Positions 59,301-60,563 are shown, counted from the first letter of the stretch. The stretch: DNA of 64,000 nt from Aurelia coerulea (GCA_039566865.1 CM076948.1:19541001-19605000); one strand, 5' to 3'. Notes: a model not told the origin generated them from the letters alone. Made by a program: numbers and translations.

Positions 59301-60440
59301 GGGGTGACCTAAAAAATTGTGCCTTTGTGTATGTGGCAGCTGCTGGTAAGCTGTACCTTCCATTGCCCTGGTTTTTACAAAGTTCCAACGCATAGTTTCA
59401 ACTGTGGCCTTGTTTGAATCAATCTGGTAAGTTGTTGCTGACTTATAGCACAAGAAAGGCAAAGCAAGTGCATCAAAAACGGCACTTGCTCGATTCCAAT
59501 AAGACAATATTTGGTAGGTGAAATACTAAAAATTAGTTAGAAGATGGAGGCAAAGAAACAAGTCTTTGAATCAGCACGCTAAGGCCTTTCGAAACTTATG
59601 TTCTCTTCAGAGTGTGATTAACATTTCAAAATGTAAGTTCGAAAGGACTTAGTGAGTGTGCTGATTCAAAGTATCGTTTCTTTGCCTCCAATAAGACAAT
59701 GTGCTTTGAAATGGCAAACTCTTCATTTTTGGAAGCAAACTGATAAAGTCAAAAGGACAAATGTATAAAGTATATAACATGAGTGTGTAGTAGCAATGAA
59801 AAAGTACAACTTACCACAGCTGCATCTTGTAAGCAAACAAGGATTGCAAAATTGTTATCTTTTGGCAACGATGAACACAACTGTTTCACATCTTCTGCAC
59901 ATCTAGCATCCTTTGCCAGTTTGTAACTTTTACCCTCTGTCTGACCTTGTTTTTTCAACACTTTCCCAACTCCAAGACCTTTCTTGTTCGCAGCAGGTTT
60001 GTGACCTTCCACCTCATTTGTTTCAACGTGTGTTTCATTATCTTCTTCTCCTTTCCCTTTCCCTTTATTTTCATCATCAGGATTTTCCTCAGTATTATCA
60101 GTATCTTTATTTTTATCATAATGCTGTGTTGGCTGCTTCTTTTCATCTTCTACCTGTTTTGCAGCAGACTTTTTTGGCACAACTGGTTGCTCATCTTCTG
60201 GCTCTTTAGACGCTGGCTGTCTGGCAACTGGCTGATTGGCAACAGGCTTTCTTGGTACCTCTTTGACACCCTGATCATCTGCTTTTTTTGCAACTGCTAC
60301 TTTAGGGTCTTGCTTTTTCTCAATGACTTTTTTTACTACTTGTGCTTGTTTAATTGGTTGTGAGTTATCATGAGCCACTTTCCTGGCCTTCTCTGCAATA
60401 TTTTGCTTGGACACATCTGGTTTTACCACATTTGGTTTTG
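1998..60440 (-). CDS. GLG1: Golgi apparatus protein 1 (GLG1/MG-160/ESL-1) orthologue, 28 exons, 5' exon missing
   Basis: Spliced gene with segments at 60440-59815, 57853-57818, 56685-56599, 54939-54721, 53367-53122, 51249-51199, 48431-48308, 47859-47651, 46283-46168, 43185-43084, 40128-39981, 39262-39125, 36260-36174, 32540-32478, 31040-30930, 29470-29379, 28350-28236, 26776-26678, 24010-23939, 22127-22062, 20374-20295, 19469-19426, 16974-16853, 15257-15150, 12562-12458, 10433-10313, 9421-9315 and 2165-1998. All have GT..AG borders and compatible phases, giving 1219 codons numbered from the first whole codon found. Residues 1-176 are Lys/Glu/Pro/Asp-rich. About 180-1164 is a chain of Cys-rich repeats of the form C..D...FC, then CL, then C, then DYRLDP. 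TM is about 1186-1204 and the tail 1205-1219. In vertebrates GLG1 is a type I sialoglycoprotein of the medial Golgi that binds FGFs, influences TGF-beta processing and, in leukocytes, binds E-selectin. The last role is not expected here. The repeat order matches recalled human GLG1 end to end. Signal peptide exon not found. Confidence 0.96.
3265..3646. repeat. Perfect tandem duplication, 2 x 191 bp
   Basis: Copy 1 is 3265-3455, copy 2 is 3456-3646. I see no mismatch between them. Each starts ttttgccgagactttgg and ends gatgatggcgata. The unit contains no recognised gene or transposon end. The identity implies a recent event or an assembly artefact. Confidence 0.9.
5125..6226. repeat. Perfect tandem duplication, 2 x 551 bp, containing a TIR element
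   Basis: Copies are 5125-5675 and 5676-6226, identical by eye. Inside each is an element with imperfect inverted ends (gtgtagggcaaataaagttg against the complement of caacttttgcccaacac), near 5168-5646 in copy 1. Each unit also has a short direct repeat (cacaagatcatcaggcatca, twice) and a TATA-like tataaggt. Confidence 0.88.
6227..9314. other. Rest of the last GLG1 intron
   Basis: About 3 kb of AT-rich intron. Short ORFs at 6830-7015, 7990-8172 and around 8490-8800 on both strands have no recognisable domain. No RNA gene or transposon end was recognised. Confidence 0.4.
9315..9421 (-). CDS. GLG1: GLG1 exon 27
   Basis: Residues 1130-1164 after a split Val codon, phase 1 in and 0 out. ECLLEVYNSKNLKLVKGCRK, then RMELWSAVDV. 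It closes the last Cys repeat, equivalent to human CLMEALED..RLQPECKK and EMWSYAAKV. Confidence 0.95.
9468..9919. mobile_element. TIR element with about 45-bp arms, holding a decayed MITE
   Basis: The left arm from 9473 (GTGTTGCAGACCACTTG, then GTGTAACGGAGCGC) is the near reverse complement of the right arm at 9867-9913. The arms are themselves hairpins (accactt and aagtggt). Inside, about 9640-9835 resembles the 1365-1579 element, so it is nested. Confidence 0.7.
9957..10168. mobile_element. MITE ending ccgtaaaagctct (family shared with 57497-57762)
   Basis: Inverted ends ccgtaaaagctctattaa and ttaacagagcttttacgg. The left border is preceded by TA and the right followed by TTA. The interior is rich in C-runs (plus) and aataagcccc motifs. 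The same layout occurs at 57497-57762. Confidence 0.78.
10313..10433 (-). CDS. GLG1: GLG1 exon 26
   Basis: Residues 1089-1128 plus one base, phase 0 in and 1 out. EVKRLVGEALVDVHADPHLS, QTCNIDIEKYC. The acceptor is ttttttattgcag. A TIR element ends only about 20 bp upstream of it, so the branch point must lie at or inside the element. Confidence 0.95.
10454..10856. mobile_element. TIR element of the gttcacac/gccgg group
   Basis: The ends TTAGACTGCGTTCACACGAT and the complement of ATCCTGTGAACGCAGTCTAA match at 24 of the first 25 positions. The interior repeats gttcacac-, cggtacattttgaaaacgg-type motifs several times. It ends about 20 bp from the GLG1 exon 26 acceptor. Confidence 0.82.
11054..11411. 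mobile_element. MITE with CCGGGTGTCCCAAAA ends
   Basis: Left end ccgggtgtcccaaaaaagtt. The right end ttttggggcacccgcccgg is its near inverse, with a 2-bp insertion. Same end type as the elements at 50049-51160 and 61452-62156. Confidence 0.65.
11465..11850 (-). mobile_element. 5'-truncated LINE remnant (3' end)
   Basis: On the minus strand a short frame (about 11632-11847) ends in a Lys-rich stretch and ADYVDFISII. Then follows an AT-rich 3' UTR ending in an ATAAT/ATCAT microsatellite at 11467-11493. The arrangement resembles the LINE tail at 32757-33668 (TTAGCTGG-type 3' region plus trinucleotide tail). Confidence 0.55.
11870..12121 (+). mobile_element. Retroposon 3' end with (GAACT)n tail
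   Basis: T-rich sequence running into ctgaactgaactgaag at 12103-12121, a simple-repeat tail typical of non-LTR retroposons. No coding part is visible. Family unknown. Confidence 0.4.
12458..12562 (-). CDS. GLG1: GLG1 exon 25
   Basis: Residues 1054-1088, phase 0/0. MKKFCSKEMQDKGHAKMTDC, LKENYPHLMRKACKE. Acceptor cctcctag, donor gtaaag. Confidence 0.93.
13060..13893 (+). pseudogene. Broken LINE reverse-transcriptase C-terminal region
   Basis: Fragments in shifting frames read LLKLCKQLLGVNKHTSNAGC, GKQPLLLIGAKSFINNW, LSDHRLAIETGKF and IHCLATCQ. This order (K.LLGV, ACRAELG, HRLAIETG, C..C) is characteristic of the C-terminal part of CR1/jockey-like RT proteins in marine invertebrates. Several frameshifts and stops break it, so it is not functional. 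Confidence 0.6.
13894..14281. repeat. Tandem pair of about 196 bp, diverged by a few bases
   Basis: Copy 1 runs from 13894 (tctgttctgtttagtttag), copy 2 from 14090. Both contain gctgcatgaccgtagtg and gatatcaatatcggg. They differ at scattered positions and small indels. They follow the LINE remnant, so this is probably its repeated 3' UTR (inference). Confidence 0.75.
14282..15149. other. GLG1 intron stretch
   Basis: AT-rich. Overlapping short ORFs at 14607-15042 on both strands have no recognisable content. Nothing else seen. Confidence 0.35.
15150..15257 (-). CDS. GLG1: GLG1 exon 24
   Basis: Residues 1018-1053, phase 0/0. ADKLSDDCLNFVRMRIEEAA, LDYRLDPVLEEACAYD. Contains the textbook ALDYRLDP block also present in human GLG1. 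Donor gtaagt. Confidence 0.96.
15358..15797. mobile_element. Foldback element with about 65-bp inverted arms
   Basis: The left arm (ctctttcaaaatgctc, ggtacctcgtttgttggtat) is mirrored on the right (atatcaacaaacaaggtacc, gagcattttgagag). The arms are imperfect. No ORF inside. Confidence 0.72.
16652..16753. mobile_element. Short palindromic MITE
   Basis: gttgaaaaaacacgacgttt, catgta, ctcgttatcaagtg and their inverse (cacttgataacgag, tacatg, cgaaatgtcatgttttt) form one hairpin of about 100 bp. It is 100 bp upstream of GLG1 exon 23's donor side. Confidence 0.7.
16853..16974 (-). CDS. GLG1: GLG1 exon 23
   Basis: Residues 978-1017 after a split Asp codon, phase 1 in and 0 out. FRLDPDIAEFCSADVNKFC, then VMACLKKQVE. 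Two AGs lie 7 nt apart at the 3' splice site. Only the upstream one (ttcttag at 16975) keeps the frame and supplies the DFR of the DYRLDP motif. Confidence 0.92.
17034..17309. mobile_element. Foldback element, ends TTAGGAC
   Basis: Left arm ttaggactcccatgtattga, then tttgttttcctctttgtttt and gtctcaacttgtgtcttaa. The right arm carries the inverse of all three blocks in reverse order. Arms of about 90 bp surround about 90 bp of unique sequence. Confidence 0.78.
17386..18552. mobile_element. Large foldback element with a nested element inside
   Basis: Ends ctgggtgagtcagaaaaatt and, inverted, cagggtgggtcagaaaaatg. Homology of the two arms continues inward about 200 bp with mismatches (ggatttagac/aaggatttt, cgagatgaa/ttcatctc). 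The interior includes a second, CAGTGGCGG-type element at 17994-18146. Confidence 0.72.
17994..18146. mobile_element. Small hAT-like MITE nested in the foldback
   Basis: Starts cagtggcggacacttagggg and ends tggcaaaatgtctgccactg. CAGTGGCGGA..TCYGCCACTG ends are typical of hAT MITEs (established for that superfamily). I do not see a clean 8-bp target duplication. Confidence 0.6.
19100..19387. mobile_element. MITE with 18-bp perfect TIRs
   Basis: AATGTGTCCATGTAAGTA at 19100-19117 is the exact inverse of 19370-19387. The interior has no ORF but has a repeated ctctttgagactctttgaggctc motif near 19300. It lies 40 bp from GLG1 exon 22. Confidence 0.8.
19426..19469 (-). CDS. GLG1: GLG1 exon 22 (44 nt)
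   Basis: Residues 963-976 plus split bases at both ends, phase 2 in and 1 out. CREIVFERQKEGSK. Read in phase 0 it would give a plausible but wrong Arg-rich peptide. The chosen frame restores the Cys and the C..16..LDP spacing seen in neighbouring repeats. Confidence 0.91.
19570..19990 (-). repeat. Two adjacent copies of a dispersed retroposon-like repeat
   Basis: cattacaaggacagtaccac followed by gggagcaaaatatc and gactgcccca occurs near 19645 and again near 19865. Relatives with tactaccccatggcc occur near 39350 and 51415, and a shorter one near 38900. Several copies end, on the minus strand, in AATAAA plus an A-run, suggesting a minus-oriented poly(A) retroposon. Confidence 0.55.
20295..20374 (-). 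CDS. GLG1: GLG1 exon 21
   Basis: Residues 936-961 plus two bases, phase 0 in and 2 out. KFCMEENPAKFLSCLREHTN, DVDMTP. The donor is CACA followed by gtaagt, an unusual A at -1 but a strong intronic side. Confidence 0.93.
20509..20732. mobile_element. TIR element, ends containing tacgcgtaga
   Basis: gtgtagcctacgcgtagacc at the left and ggtatacgcgtagactacaa at the right form imperfect inverted ends. The arms extend through ttgttccaaa and tttggaataat. No ORF. Confidence 0.72.
21197..21558. mobile_element. GC-rich MITE fragment with gcgggctggcccgg modules
   Basis: Six or so copies of gggctggcccgg or ccgggccagcccg in both orientations stand out from AT-rich surroundings. The right end ccatgtaatcaggccctaag looks like a TIR end, but the matching left end is not visible, so the element may be truncated. 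Confidence 0.55.
22062..22127 (-). CDS. GLG1: GLG1 exon 20 (66 nt)
   Basis: Residues 914-935, phase 0/0. EEVQDPSLDYELTHVCKPMI, then K. Equivalent to human TEMMDPELDYTLMRVCKQMI. Donor gtacaa. Confidence 0.94.
22440..23321. mobile_element. MITE family A, long form (TA target, ends CCGGGTGCGCC)
   Basis: TA-flanked. Ends ccgggtgcgccaaaataaac and the exact inverse gtttattttggcgcacccgg. Arms of about 290 bp are near-complementary. The central loop (about 22740-23040) has a 75-codon ORF (22804-23031) whose translation resembles that in the loop of the copy at 35099-35287. TA target sites suggest a Tc1/mariner-type origin (inference). Confidence 0.85.
23939..24010 (-). CDS. GLG1: GLG1 exon 19 (72 nt)
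   Basis: Residues 890-913, phase 0/0. AEECLRQNENKLSKECFKEL, FKVE. Equivalent to human ECLKENKKQLSTRC. Acceptor tttattttcag, donor gtgagt. Confidence 0.93.
24011..25350. other. GLG1 intron stretch
   Basis: AT-rich. A weak inverted pair (ttcctgaattagaagcg and cggctcctgaatcaaat) at about 24200-24390 and a GC patch gcccgcgctggagcgcgcg at about 24969. No gene recognised. Confidence 0.35.
25360..26030. other. Intron stretch with GC-rich, C/G-run blocks, probably a decayed repeat
   Basis: ccagggccgaagccagtggg and c-runs at 25433-25443, then a 15-base c-run near 25997. The ORFs over this region (one of 153 codons at 25932-26393 minus) show no domain. Probably a transposon, but ends not defined. Confidence 0.35.
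26678..26776 (-). CDS. GLG1: GLG1 exon 18
   Basis: Residues 857-889, phase 0/0. HEDIMVQNPEFSNACKEDV, DKWCKKF. A standard C..D....C half-repeat. Acceptor gattcacag, donor gtaggt. Confidence 0.93.
26777..28235. other. GLG1 intron, nothing recognised
   Basis: 1.46 kb of AT-rich sequence with no ORF of note, no clear inverted ends and no RNA gene that I can see. Confidence 0.4.
28236..28350 (-). CDS. GLG1: GLG1 exon 17
   Basis: Residues 819-856 after a split Lys codon, phase 2 in and 0 out. It contains LDAVRCLSLKI and SEECQEQVREELMEE. This position has a longer linker between the two Cys in vertebrates too. Confidence 0.92.
28745..28954. mobile_element. TIR element of the gtttacac group
   Basis: Left ttaaggcatgtttacactgt, right end acaatgtaaacggggtctta, imperfectly inverted. 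Inside, ggttacggatcc-like motifs (gttacggttcaag, gttacggatcc) recur. A longer relative with the same internal motifs is at 31181-31882. Confidence 0.68.
29379..29470 (-). CDS. GLG1: GLG1 exon 16
   Basis: Residues 788-817 plus two bases of codon 818. Phase 0 in, phase 2 out. LELKDVRFAHKLKKACYKDI, ETHC. Equivalent to human MKDFRFSYKFKMACKEDV. Donor gtaagt. Confidence 0.94.
29640..30240. mobile_element. MITE family A, short form
   Basis: TA-flanked, 601 bp. Left ccgggtgcgccaaataaact, right agtttatcttggcacagccgg shows two changes from the family end. The whole element is close to one palindrome, with arms of about 290 bp. It begins about 170 bp upstream of GLG1 exon 16. Confidence 0.85.
30930..31040 (-). 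CDS. GLG1: GLG1 exon 15
   Basis: Residues 751-787, phase 0/0. It contains VLPCLILNKHHVDMDMKC and SIEHWQI. Equivalent to human ECLIQNKHQKDMNEKC. Acceptor ttgacag, donor gtaagt. Confidence 0.94.
31108..32213. mobile_element. gttcacac-group TIR element split by a second one (31181-31882)
   Basis: The outer ends (taagactcagttcacacgat and gcgtgaacgaagtctaat) resemble the 10454-10856 family. Within it, 31181-31882 has its own gaccacgtttacac and tgtaaaacgaggtc ends. The inner element contains a 69-bp tandem repeat (31204 and 31273, first 54 bp identical, cagttttgatccgttacaga). Confidence 0.55.
32478..32540 (-). CDS. GLG1: GLG1 exon 14 (63 nt)
   Basis: Residues 730-750, DIELDKDLITACAPMVLKFC then Q, phase 0/0. 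Donor gtaaat. The acceptor sequence and first exon codons are duplicated 30 bp upstream (see findings). Using the upstream copy would put an in-frame TAG into the mRNA, so the downstream acceptor is chosen. Confidence 0.93.
32757..33668 (-). pseudogene. 5'-truncated LINE: C-terminal part of reverse transcriptase
   Basis: An ORF at 33387-32893 reads FNYCPLVWMFHDRTINSKVN, RALRIV, LQLLMIEIFKTKN, YSLRN and FKRKIKQW, the usual ending of CR1/L2-like RT proteins after the RT core. Upstream frames give TKHVEDLCKKANQKLHAL with breaks. The 3' tail is an ATAATA repeat at 32758-32780. No RT core, so non-autonomous and dead. Confidence 0.75.
33669..35021 (+). pseudogene. LINE reverse-transcriptase pseudogene of a second family
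   Basis: In shifting frames: VYIDLKKAFDTVDHDIL, CGVPQGSCLGPLLFLVYIND, MYADDTSIYYAS (RT motifs A, B and the YADD catalytic box), KLVNEVKYLGVQ, and an intact frame 34303-34806 with KTMYKSLVEPYFRYCCPVWG, LQNRAAKLVTN and AYRGAKLWNSLGPEIRN. At least two frameshifts and stops. The 3' tail (aaatgaaatg repeats) ends near 35021. The N-terminal endonuclease is absent. Confidence 0.82.
36174..36260 (-). CDS. GLG1: GLG1 exon 13
   Basis: Residues 701-729, phase 0/0. EVQCLQDHYDDLEAKC, then IGNFTERESE. It matches human ECLQDHLDDL and GNLTELESE, including the N-F-T sequon at 722. Confidence 0.95.
36782..37232 (-). pseudogene. Unidentified coding-like fragment
   Basis: Minus-strand frames read LSELQEYYLASHRKYDKPGY, FMVVATHFFTQNAFRLQSAS, EWDMETMAIKAN. 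After a frame break at about 36970 they continue EDDDILIGERDDDNYGTVPD and MLVDRILRWYNSHMPEQWL then a stop. Composition is protein-like but I do not recognise a family. A short tandem duplication (gttggaagccagttggaagt) marks the frame break. It may be a transposase or retrocopy remnant inside the intron. Confidence 0.35.
38818..38935 (-). repeat. Copy of the poly(A) retroposon-like repeat
   Basis: On the minus strand this ends ggaataaaaaag. It shares tactacagggagcaa with the copies at 19570-19990 and the better copies at 39290-39470 and 51335-51540. It lies near GLG1 exon 12. Confidence 0.4.
39125..39262 (-). CDS. GLG1: GLG1 exon 12
   Basis: Residues 655-700, phase 0/0. It contains SRQCSDHVKRVMHARASNYK and ENCMHDLGAHC. 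Acceptor tttctctactag, donor gtaggt. It was found by noticing that exon 11 to exon 13 would otherwise skip one Cys repeat relative to vertebrate GLG1. A 152-codon plus-strand ORF overlapping it is an antisense shadow. Confidence 0.9.
39288..39470 (-). repeat. Copy of the poly(A) retroposon-like repeat
   Basis: The minus strand ends tatgaataaaaaaagaat. It shares ttctaattactatacaaca and actaccccatggcc with the copy near 51335-51540. It lies 25 bp upstream of the GLG1 exon 12 acceptor. Confidence 0.55.
39981..40128 (-). CDS. GLG1: GLG1 exon 11
   Basis: Residues 606-654, phase 2 in and 0 out. It contains LDEELYKDCKDDAKKIC, FMQLPHGMVVACLYRNSM and TEVK. F.P.G.V..CLYR is a family landmark. The donor is followed in the intron by an AAATA-type simple repeat (39947-39968). 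Confidence 0.94.
40330..41450. mobile_element. MITE family B copy, probably interrupted
   Basis: The left part (gtcccaataaaatgtccccc to about 40640) and right part (gaagaaaatctggtctttga to about 41450) line up with the two outer parts of the element at 50049-51160. The 650 bp between (about 40655-41320) is unrelated and has ORFs on both strands without recognisable domains. Ends are eroded. Confidence 0.5.
41451..42175. other. GLG1 intron stretch
   Basis: A 110-codon minus ORF (41561-41893) has no recognisable domain and biased composition. Nothing else identified. Confidence 0.35.
42179..42608. mobile_element. TIR element of the gttcacac group with ccgttttt modules
   Basis: Left ccctgttcacactgctccgt, right ctcagtgaacggtacctaag. 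The interior repeats gttcacattg and aacctccgttttt units. The plus ORF from 42398 runs through it and is not considered a gene. Confidence 0.5.
43084..43185 (-). CDS. GLG1: GLG1 exon 10
   Basis: Residues 572-604 plus split codons at each end, phase 2/2. Reads ILSCLMDNIR, KTCQTELFHLQYFLARDF. It corresponds to human ILSCLMEHL..LELQYFISRDW. Acceptor cattgcag, donor gtaact. Confidence 0.93.
43296..43575. mobile_element. Partial, rearranged copy of the ccgtaaaagctct MITE
   Basis: Starts accgtaaaagctctgttaag like 9957 and 57497, but instead of a single inverted end it has repeated gggggcttaatagagagggg and gcttatttaattttcgaggc blocks. G-runs up to 10. An internally amplified end region. Confidence 0.6.
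43612..43982. mobile_element. TIR element of the gtttacac/gccgg group
   Basis: Left ttaagattccgtttacacaa, right agtgtaaacggggccttag. The sub-terminal part repeats ccgtttacactatgccggca. tgaatacggcatg occurs repeatedly inside, and gtaccacgtgcaactcgtcc occurs twice. Confidence 0.78.
43983..45000. other. GLG1 intron stretch, nothing recognised
   Basis: About 1 kb of AT-rich sequence without ORFs of note or clear inverted ends. Confidence 0.4.
45230..45540 (-). pseudogene. Gene fragment with paired CxxC motifs
   Basis: On the minus strand a start MVDKSATKYRVKK, then a frame with SSCILCR. After a one-base shift follow DGRRDFNLLDGKGKFNVNAA, PTAKYICGECLRLLQRIQ and ARRKQKVLED. C-x2-C .. C-x2-C with this spacing suggests a small zinc-binding N-terminal module, as seen at the start of some multicopy invertebrate proteins. 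Family not named. The shift makes it a probable pseudogene inside the GLG1 intron. Confidence 0.35.
46168..46283 (-). CDS. GLG1: GLG1 exon 9
   Basis: Residues 533-570 plus two bases. Phase 0 in, phase 2 out. It contains IHDVLKETNAGSDFKIDKPL and IKCQSVIDSKC. The donor chosen (gtaagt at 46167) keeps the frame to exon 10. A nearer gt inside CAAGTCAG is a weaker site and was not used. Confidence 0.9.
46284..47265. other. GLG1 intron stretch
   Basis: No gene or defined repeat. A piece near 47094 (gtgcctttaaaggcaatctg) resembles an end of the TTAA MITE at 1365 but is incomplete. Confidence 0.35.
47266..47633 (-). mobile_element. SINE-like composite: GC-rich head, LINE-like 3' tail
   Basis: On the minus strand a GC-rich head (about 47633-47460, with ggtccccttcacgatgcagg and ggttgaactgg) is followed by an AT-rich tail resembling the LINE 3' ends at 11465 and 32757 (ttagctgtaatttagc). 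It ends in a (GAT)n run (plus cat repeat 47273-47301). No ORF. The head may be promoter-derived, but I cannot assign it to tRNA, 5S or 28S. It sits about 15 bp downstream of the GLG1 exon 8 donor. Confidence 0.5.
47651..47859 (-). CDS. GLG1: GLG1 exon 8
   Basis: Residues 464-532, phase 1 in and 0 out. It contains DAKCQAEMQDF, FADYKLSPEVVSHCHKEL, CNSEM, DCLMGLAD and SPKCYEA. The acceptor is cttttcag followed by GTAAAAAGG; the donor is gtaagt. A SINE-like insertion starts only about 15 bp into the downstream intron. Confidence 0.95.
48203..48236. repeat. Short strong hairpin
   Basis: tttcaacccgtgttg, then tgtt, then caacgcgggttgaaa. Arms of 15 with one mismatch. In the intron between GLG1 exons 7 and 8; probably the centre of a small foldback element. 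Confidence 0.65.
48308..48431 (-). CDS. GLG1: GLG1 exon 7
   Basis: Residues 422-462 plus one base of codon 463. Phase 0 in, phase 1 out. It contains WEHCQKFYEENNCKK and HLIVCLNAVIAE. The spacing between Cys 430 and Cys 439 is slightly longer than in a standard repeat, as also in the vertebrate protein at this position. Confidence 0.92.
48725..49500 (-). pseudogene. LINE reverse-transcriptase remnant of a third family
   Basis: Minus-strand fragments in order: ANQSMMQNTVINIINDTCNR, FGLTISNKDT, IENVQNFTYLGHVITSNETN, RIATNKFSEMTKVL, and near the end HIFRCPNTSI, RDDWPIIGELLGTTPEQRKR. F.YLG..I......E...RI..A......M is the post-catalytic region of many invertebrate non-LTR RTs. Multiple stops. The RT core and endonuclease are absent. 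Confidence 0.65.
49498..49517. repeat. Short interstitial telomere-like repeat
   Basis: ccggccctaaccctaaccct contains (CCCTAA) x2-3, the metazoan telomere repeat on the complementary strand, directly at the 5' border of the LINE remnant. It is too short to be a functional telomere. Confidence 0.6.
49518..50048. other. GLG1 intron stretch
   Basis: No coding features or transposon ends recognised. Confidence 0.35.
50049..51160. mobile_element. MITE family B copy that received a family A MITE
   Basis: TA precedes ctgggtgccgtgtaccaaaa. The right end acttttgggacacccgg is the imperfect inverse. A family A element (50457-51058) sits inside, flanked by TA. Removing it leaves about 510 bp similar in layout to the outer parts of 40330-41450. 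Confidence 0.72.
50457..51058. mobile_element. MITE family A, short form, nested
   Basis: Ends ccgggtgcgccaaaataaac and gtttattttggcgcacccgg are perfect inverses, flanked by TA on both sides. 602 bp, nearly one palindrome, and collinear with the 29640-30240 copy. Confidence 0.88.
51199..51249 (-). CDS. GLG1: GLG1 exon 6 (51 nt)
   Basis: Residues 405-421, CRDKLTVRQQLMQKDVK, phase 0/0. Acceptor gttctacag, donor gtatca. It completes the pattern MAED-CR..LT.RQ.L, equivalent to the vertebrate CREALTTRQKL segment. Confidence 0.92.
51335..51540 (-). repeat. Copy of the poly(A) retroposon-like repeat
   Basis: The minus strand ends atgaatgatacaaaaaaaaa. It shares tctaattactatacaacact, gggaacgatacca and actaccccatggcc with the 39288-39470 copy. 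About 90 bp upstream of GLG1 exon 6. Confidence 0.55.
51541..52889. other. GLG1 intron stretch
   Basis: AT-rich. A small repeat aaattcgcgaaag and its inverse near 52150-52240 is noted. No gene recognised. Confidence 0.35.
52890..53085. repeat. Satellite-like array, 4 x 50 bp
   Basis: Units start gggcaaaacagtttacacag at 52890, 52941, 52991 and 53041. The first differs by one substitution and one extra A; the last three are nearly identical and the fourth is truncated. It lies 37 bp downstream of the GLG1 exon 5 donor. Confidence 0.9.
53122..53367 (-). CDS. GLG1: GLG1 exon 5
   Basis: Residues 323-404, phase 0/0. It holds VIECLEDN, AECQAEIKKVAELSSDDYHM, YACQDARDRFC and AGEGRIYKCLMEHK. RVAELSSDD and AGEGR.YKCL are among the best-conserved blocks of the family, which makes this exon decisive for identity. 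Just downstream in the intron (53085 and below) is a 50-bp satellite. Confidence 0.97.
53502..53989. mobile_element. Large hairpin (foldback) element, arms about 180 bp
   Basis: The left arm (attcaaagtgattagcgatt through gaaagaagagggatatatct) is the imperfect inverse of the right arm (agatatatccttcttctttc through aatcgctttgaat). The loop is about 130 bp. Mismatches and small indels suggest some age. Confidence 0.8.
54721..54939 (-). CDS. GLG1: GLG1 exon 4
   Basis: Residues 250-322, phase 0/0, donor gtaagt. It contains EDC, LVNCLVEHRE, QKCRAFLHKM and VYGDYRLIYGFYQACK, the second repeat. GDYRLI.GF is strongly conserved with vertebrate GLG1. A possible sequon N-V-S lies at residues 255-257, although Pro follows. 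Confidence 0.95.
54940..56598. other. GLG1 intron, nothing firm
   Basis: AT-rich with ataacaataaataataatga near 55400 (a possible retroposon tail) and a g-run near 55588. Short ORFs only. Confidence 0.35.
56599..56685 (-). CDS. GLG1: GLG1 exon 3
   Basis: Residues 221-249, phase 0/0. It begins LLWEYKSNLTMS and ends ASFISE. N228-L-T is an N-glycosylation sequon at the same place as in human GLG1. Cys 242 opens the next repeat. A (TA)n run lies about 30 bp upstream of the acceptor, at 56714-56731. Confidence 0.93.
57497..57762. mobile_element. MITE ending ccgtaaaagctcc
   Basis: TA-flanked. Left ccgtaaaagctccactaaga, right ggggcttaatagagcttttacgg. Poly-C blocks near both ends. It shares ccagaggttaccaaagatt and agctaaa with the copy at 9957-10168. 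Confidence 0.83.
57818..57853 (-). CDS. GLG1: GLG1 exon 2 (36 nt)
   Basis: Residues 209-220, QDDDQVTDDCHQ, phase 0 in and out. Acceptor ttattccacag, donor gtatat. It is too short to be found as an ORF and was recognised because it joins CLQDAAV to LLWEYKSNLT exactly as in the vertebrate protein (DC.HLLW). Confidence 0.9.
57933..59286. mobile_element. TIR element of the gtttacac group carrying a minisatellite
   Basis: Left tcaggccccgtttacatgat, right caatgtcaacggggcctcag, imperfect inverses. The left interior has four units of catatcggattgggggtggc type; the rest is the array at 58439-59177. The unit elements (gtttac, cggattgg and their complements) are copies of the terminal and sub-terminal sequence. 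Confidence 0.75.
58439..59177. repeat. Minisatellite of about 38-43-bp units
   Basis: About 18 units built on gaaaatggtcttgtgaaaac followed by one of four variants: agaaggccaatccgatat, agactggcctttccgatat, agattggccttttcgatat, or agaaggccaattcactaag. Variants recur in larger blocks, pointing to higher-order duplication. Minus-strand ORFs of up to 303 codons through it are by-products of the repeat. Confidence 0.92.
59544..59693. mobile_element. Palindromic MITE
   Basis: ggaggcaaagaaacaagtct, ttgaatcagcac and aaggcctttcgaaactt are mirrored by aagttcgaaaggacttag, gtgctgattcaaa and tttctttgcctcc. About 55-bp arms and a short centre. It ends about 120 bp downstream of exon 1's donor. Confidence 0.82.
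59815..60440 (-). CDS. GLG1: GLG1 exon 1 of those found: charged low-complexity region plus first Cys-rich repeat
   Basis: Residues 1-208. Acceptor attgcag at 60441, donor gtaagt after 59815. It enters in phase 1 (a split codon ending CA) and leaves in phase 0. Residues 1-176 are rich in Lys, Glu, Asp, Pro, Val and Gln, with runs such as GKGKGEEDNE; no fold is predicted. Residues 177-208 carry the first GLG1 repeat half (ARCAEDVKQLC, then VCLQDA), equivalent to the start of the Cys-rich ectodomain in vertebrates. At 626 nt it is by far the largest exon. Vertebrate GLG1 also has a low-complexity N-terminus, but I recall it as Gln/Pro-rich rather than Lys/Glu-rich. A signal peptide must be encoded upstream. 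Confidence 0.93.
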
Positions 60441-60515
60441 CTGCAATAATATAAAAGAATTACAAATAACATTGACACAACTTTTGCAGCGAACACTAAA
60501 CCCATCCAAAAATAC

Positions 60516-60563
60516 CTTCTTGCGGGGGTTTCAAGGGCAGCATACAGTAGGCATCAACTCTGA
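60516..60563 (-). CDS. Candidate extra 5' exon of GLG1
   Basis: 48 nt reading RVDAYCMLPLKPPQE with phase 1 in and out. The donor aagaag followed by gtattt would join to exon 1 as PPQE-A-KPNVV, matching its Pro/Lys style. The acceptor (caatag) lacks a pyrimidine tract, so this is weak. The alternative is that it is intronic noise. Confidence 0.25.
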
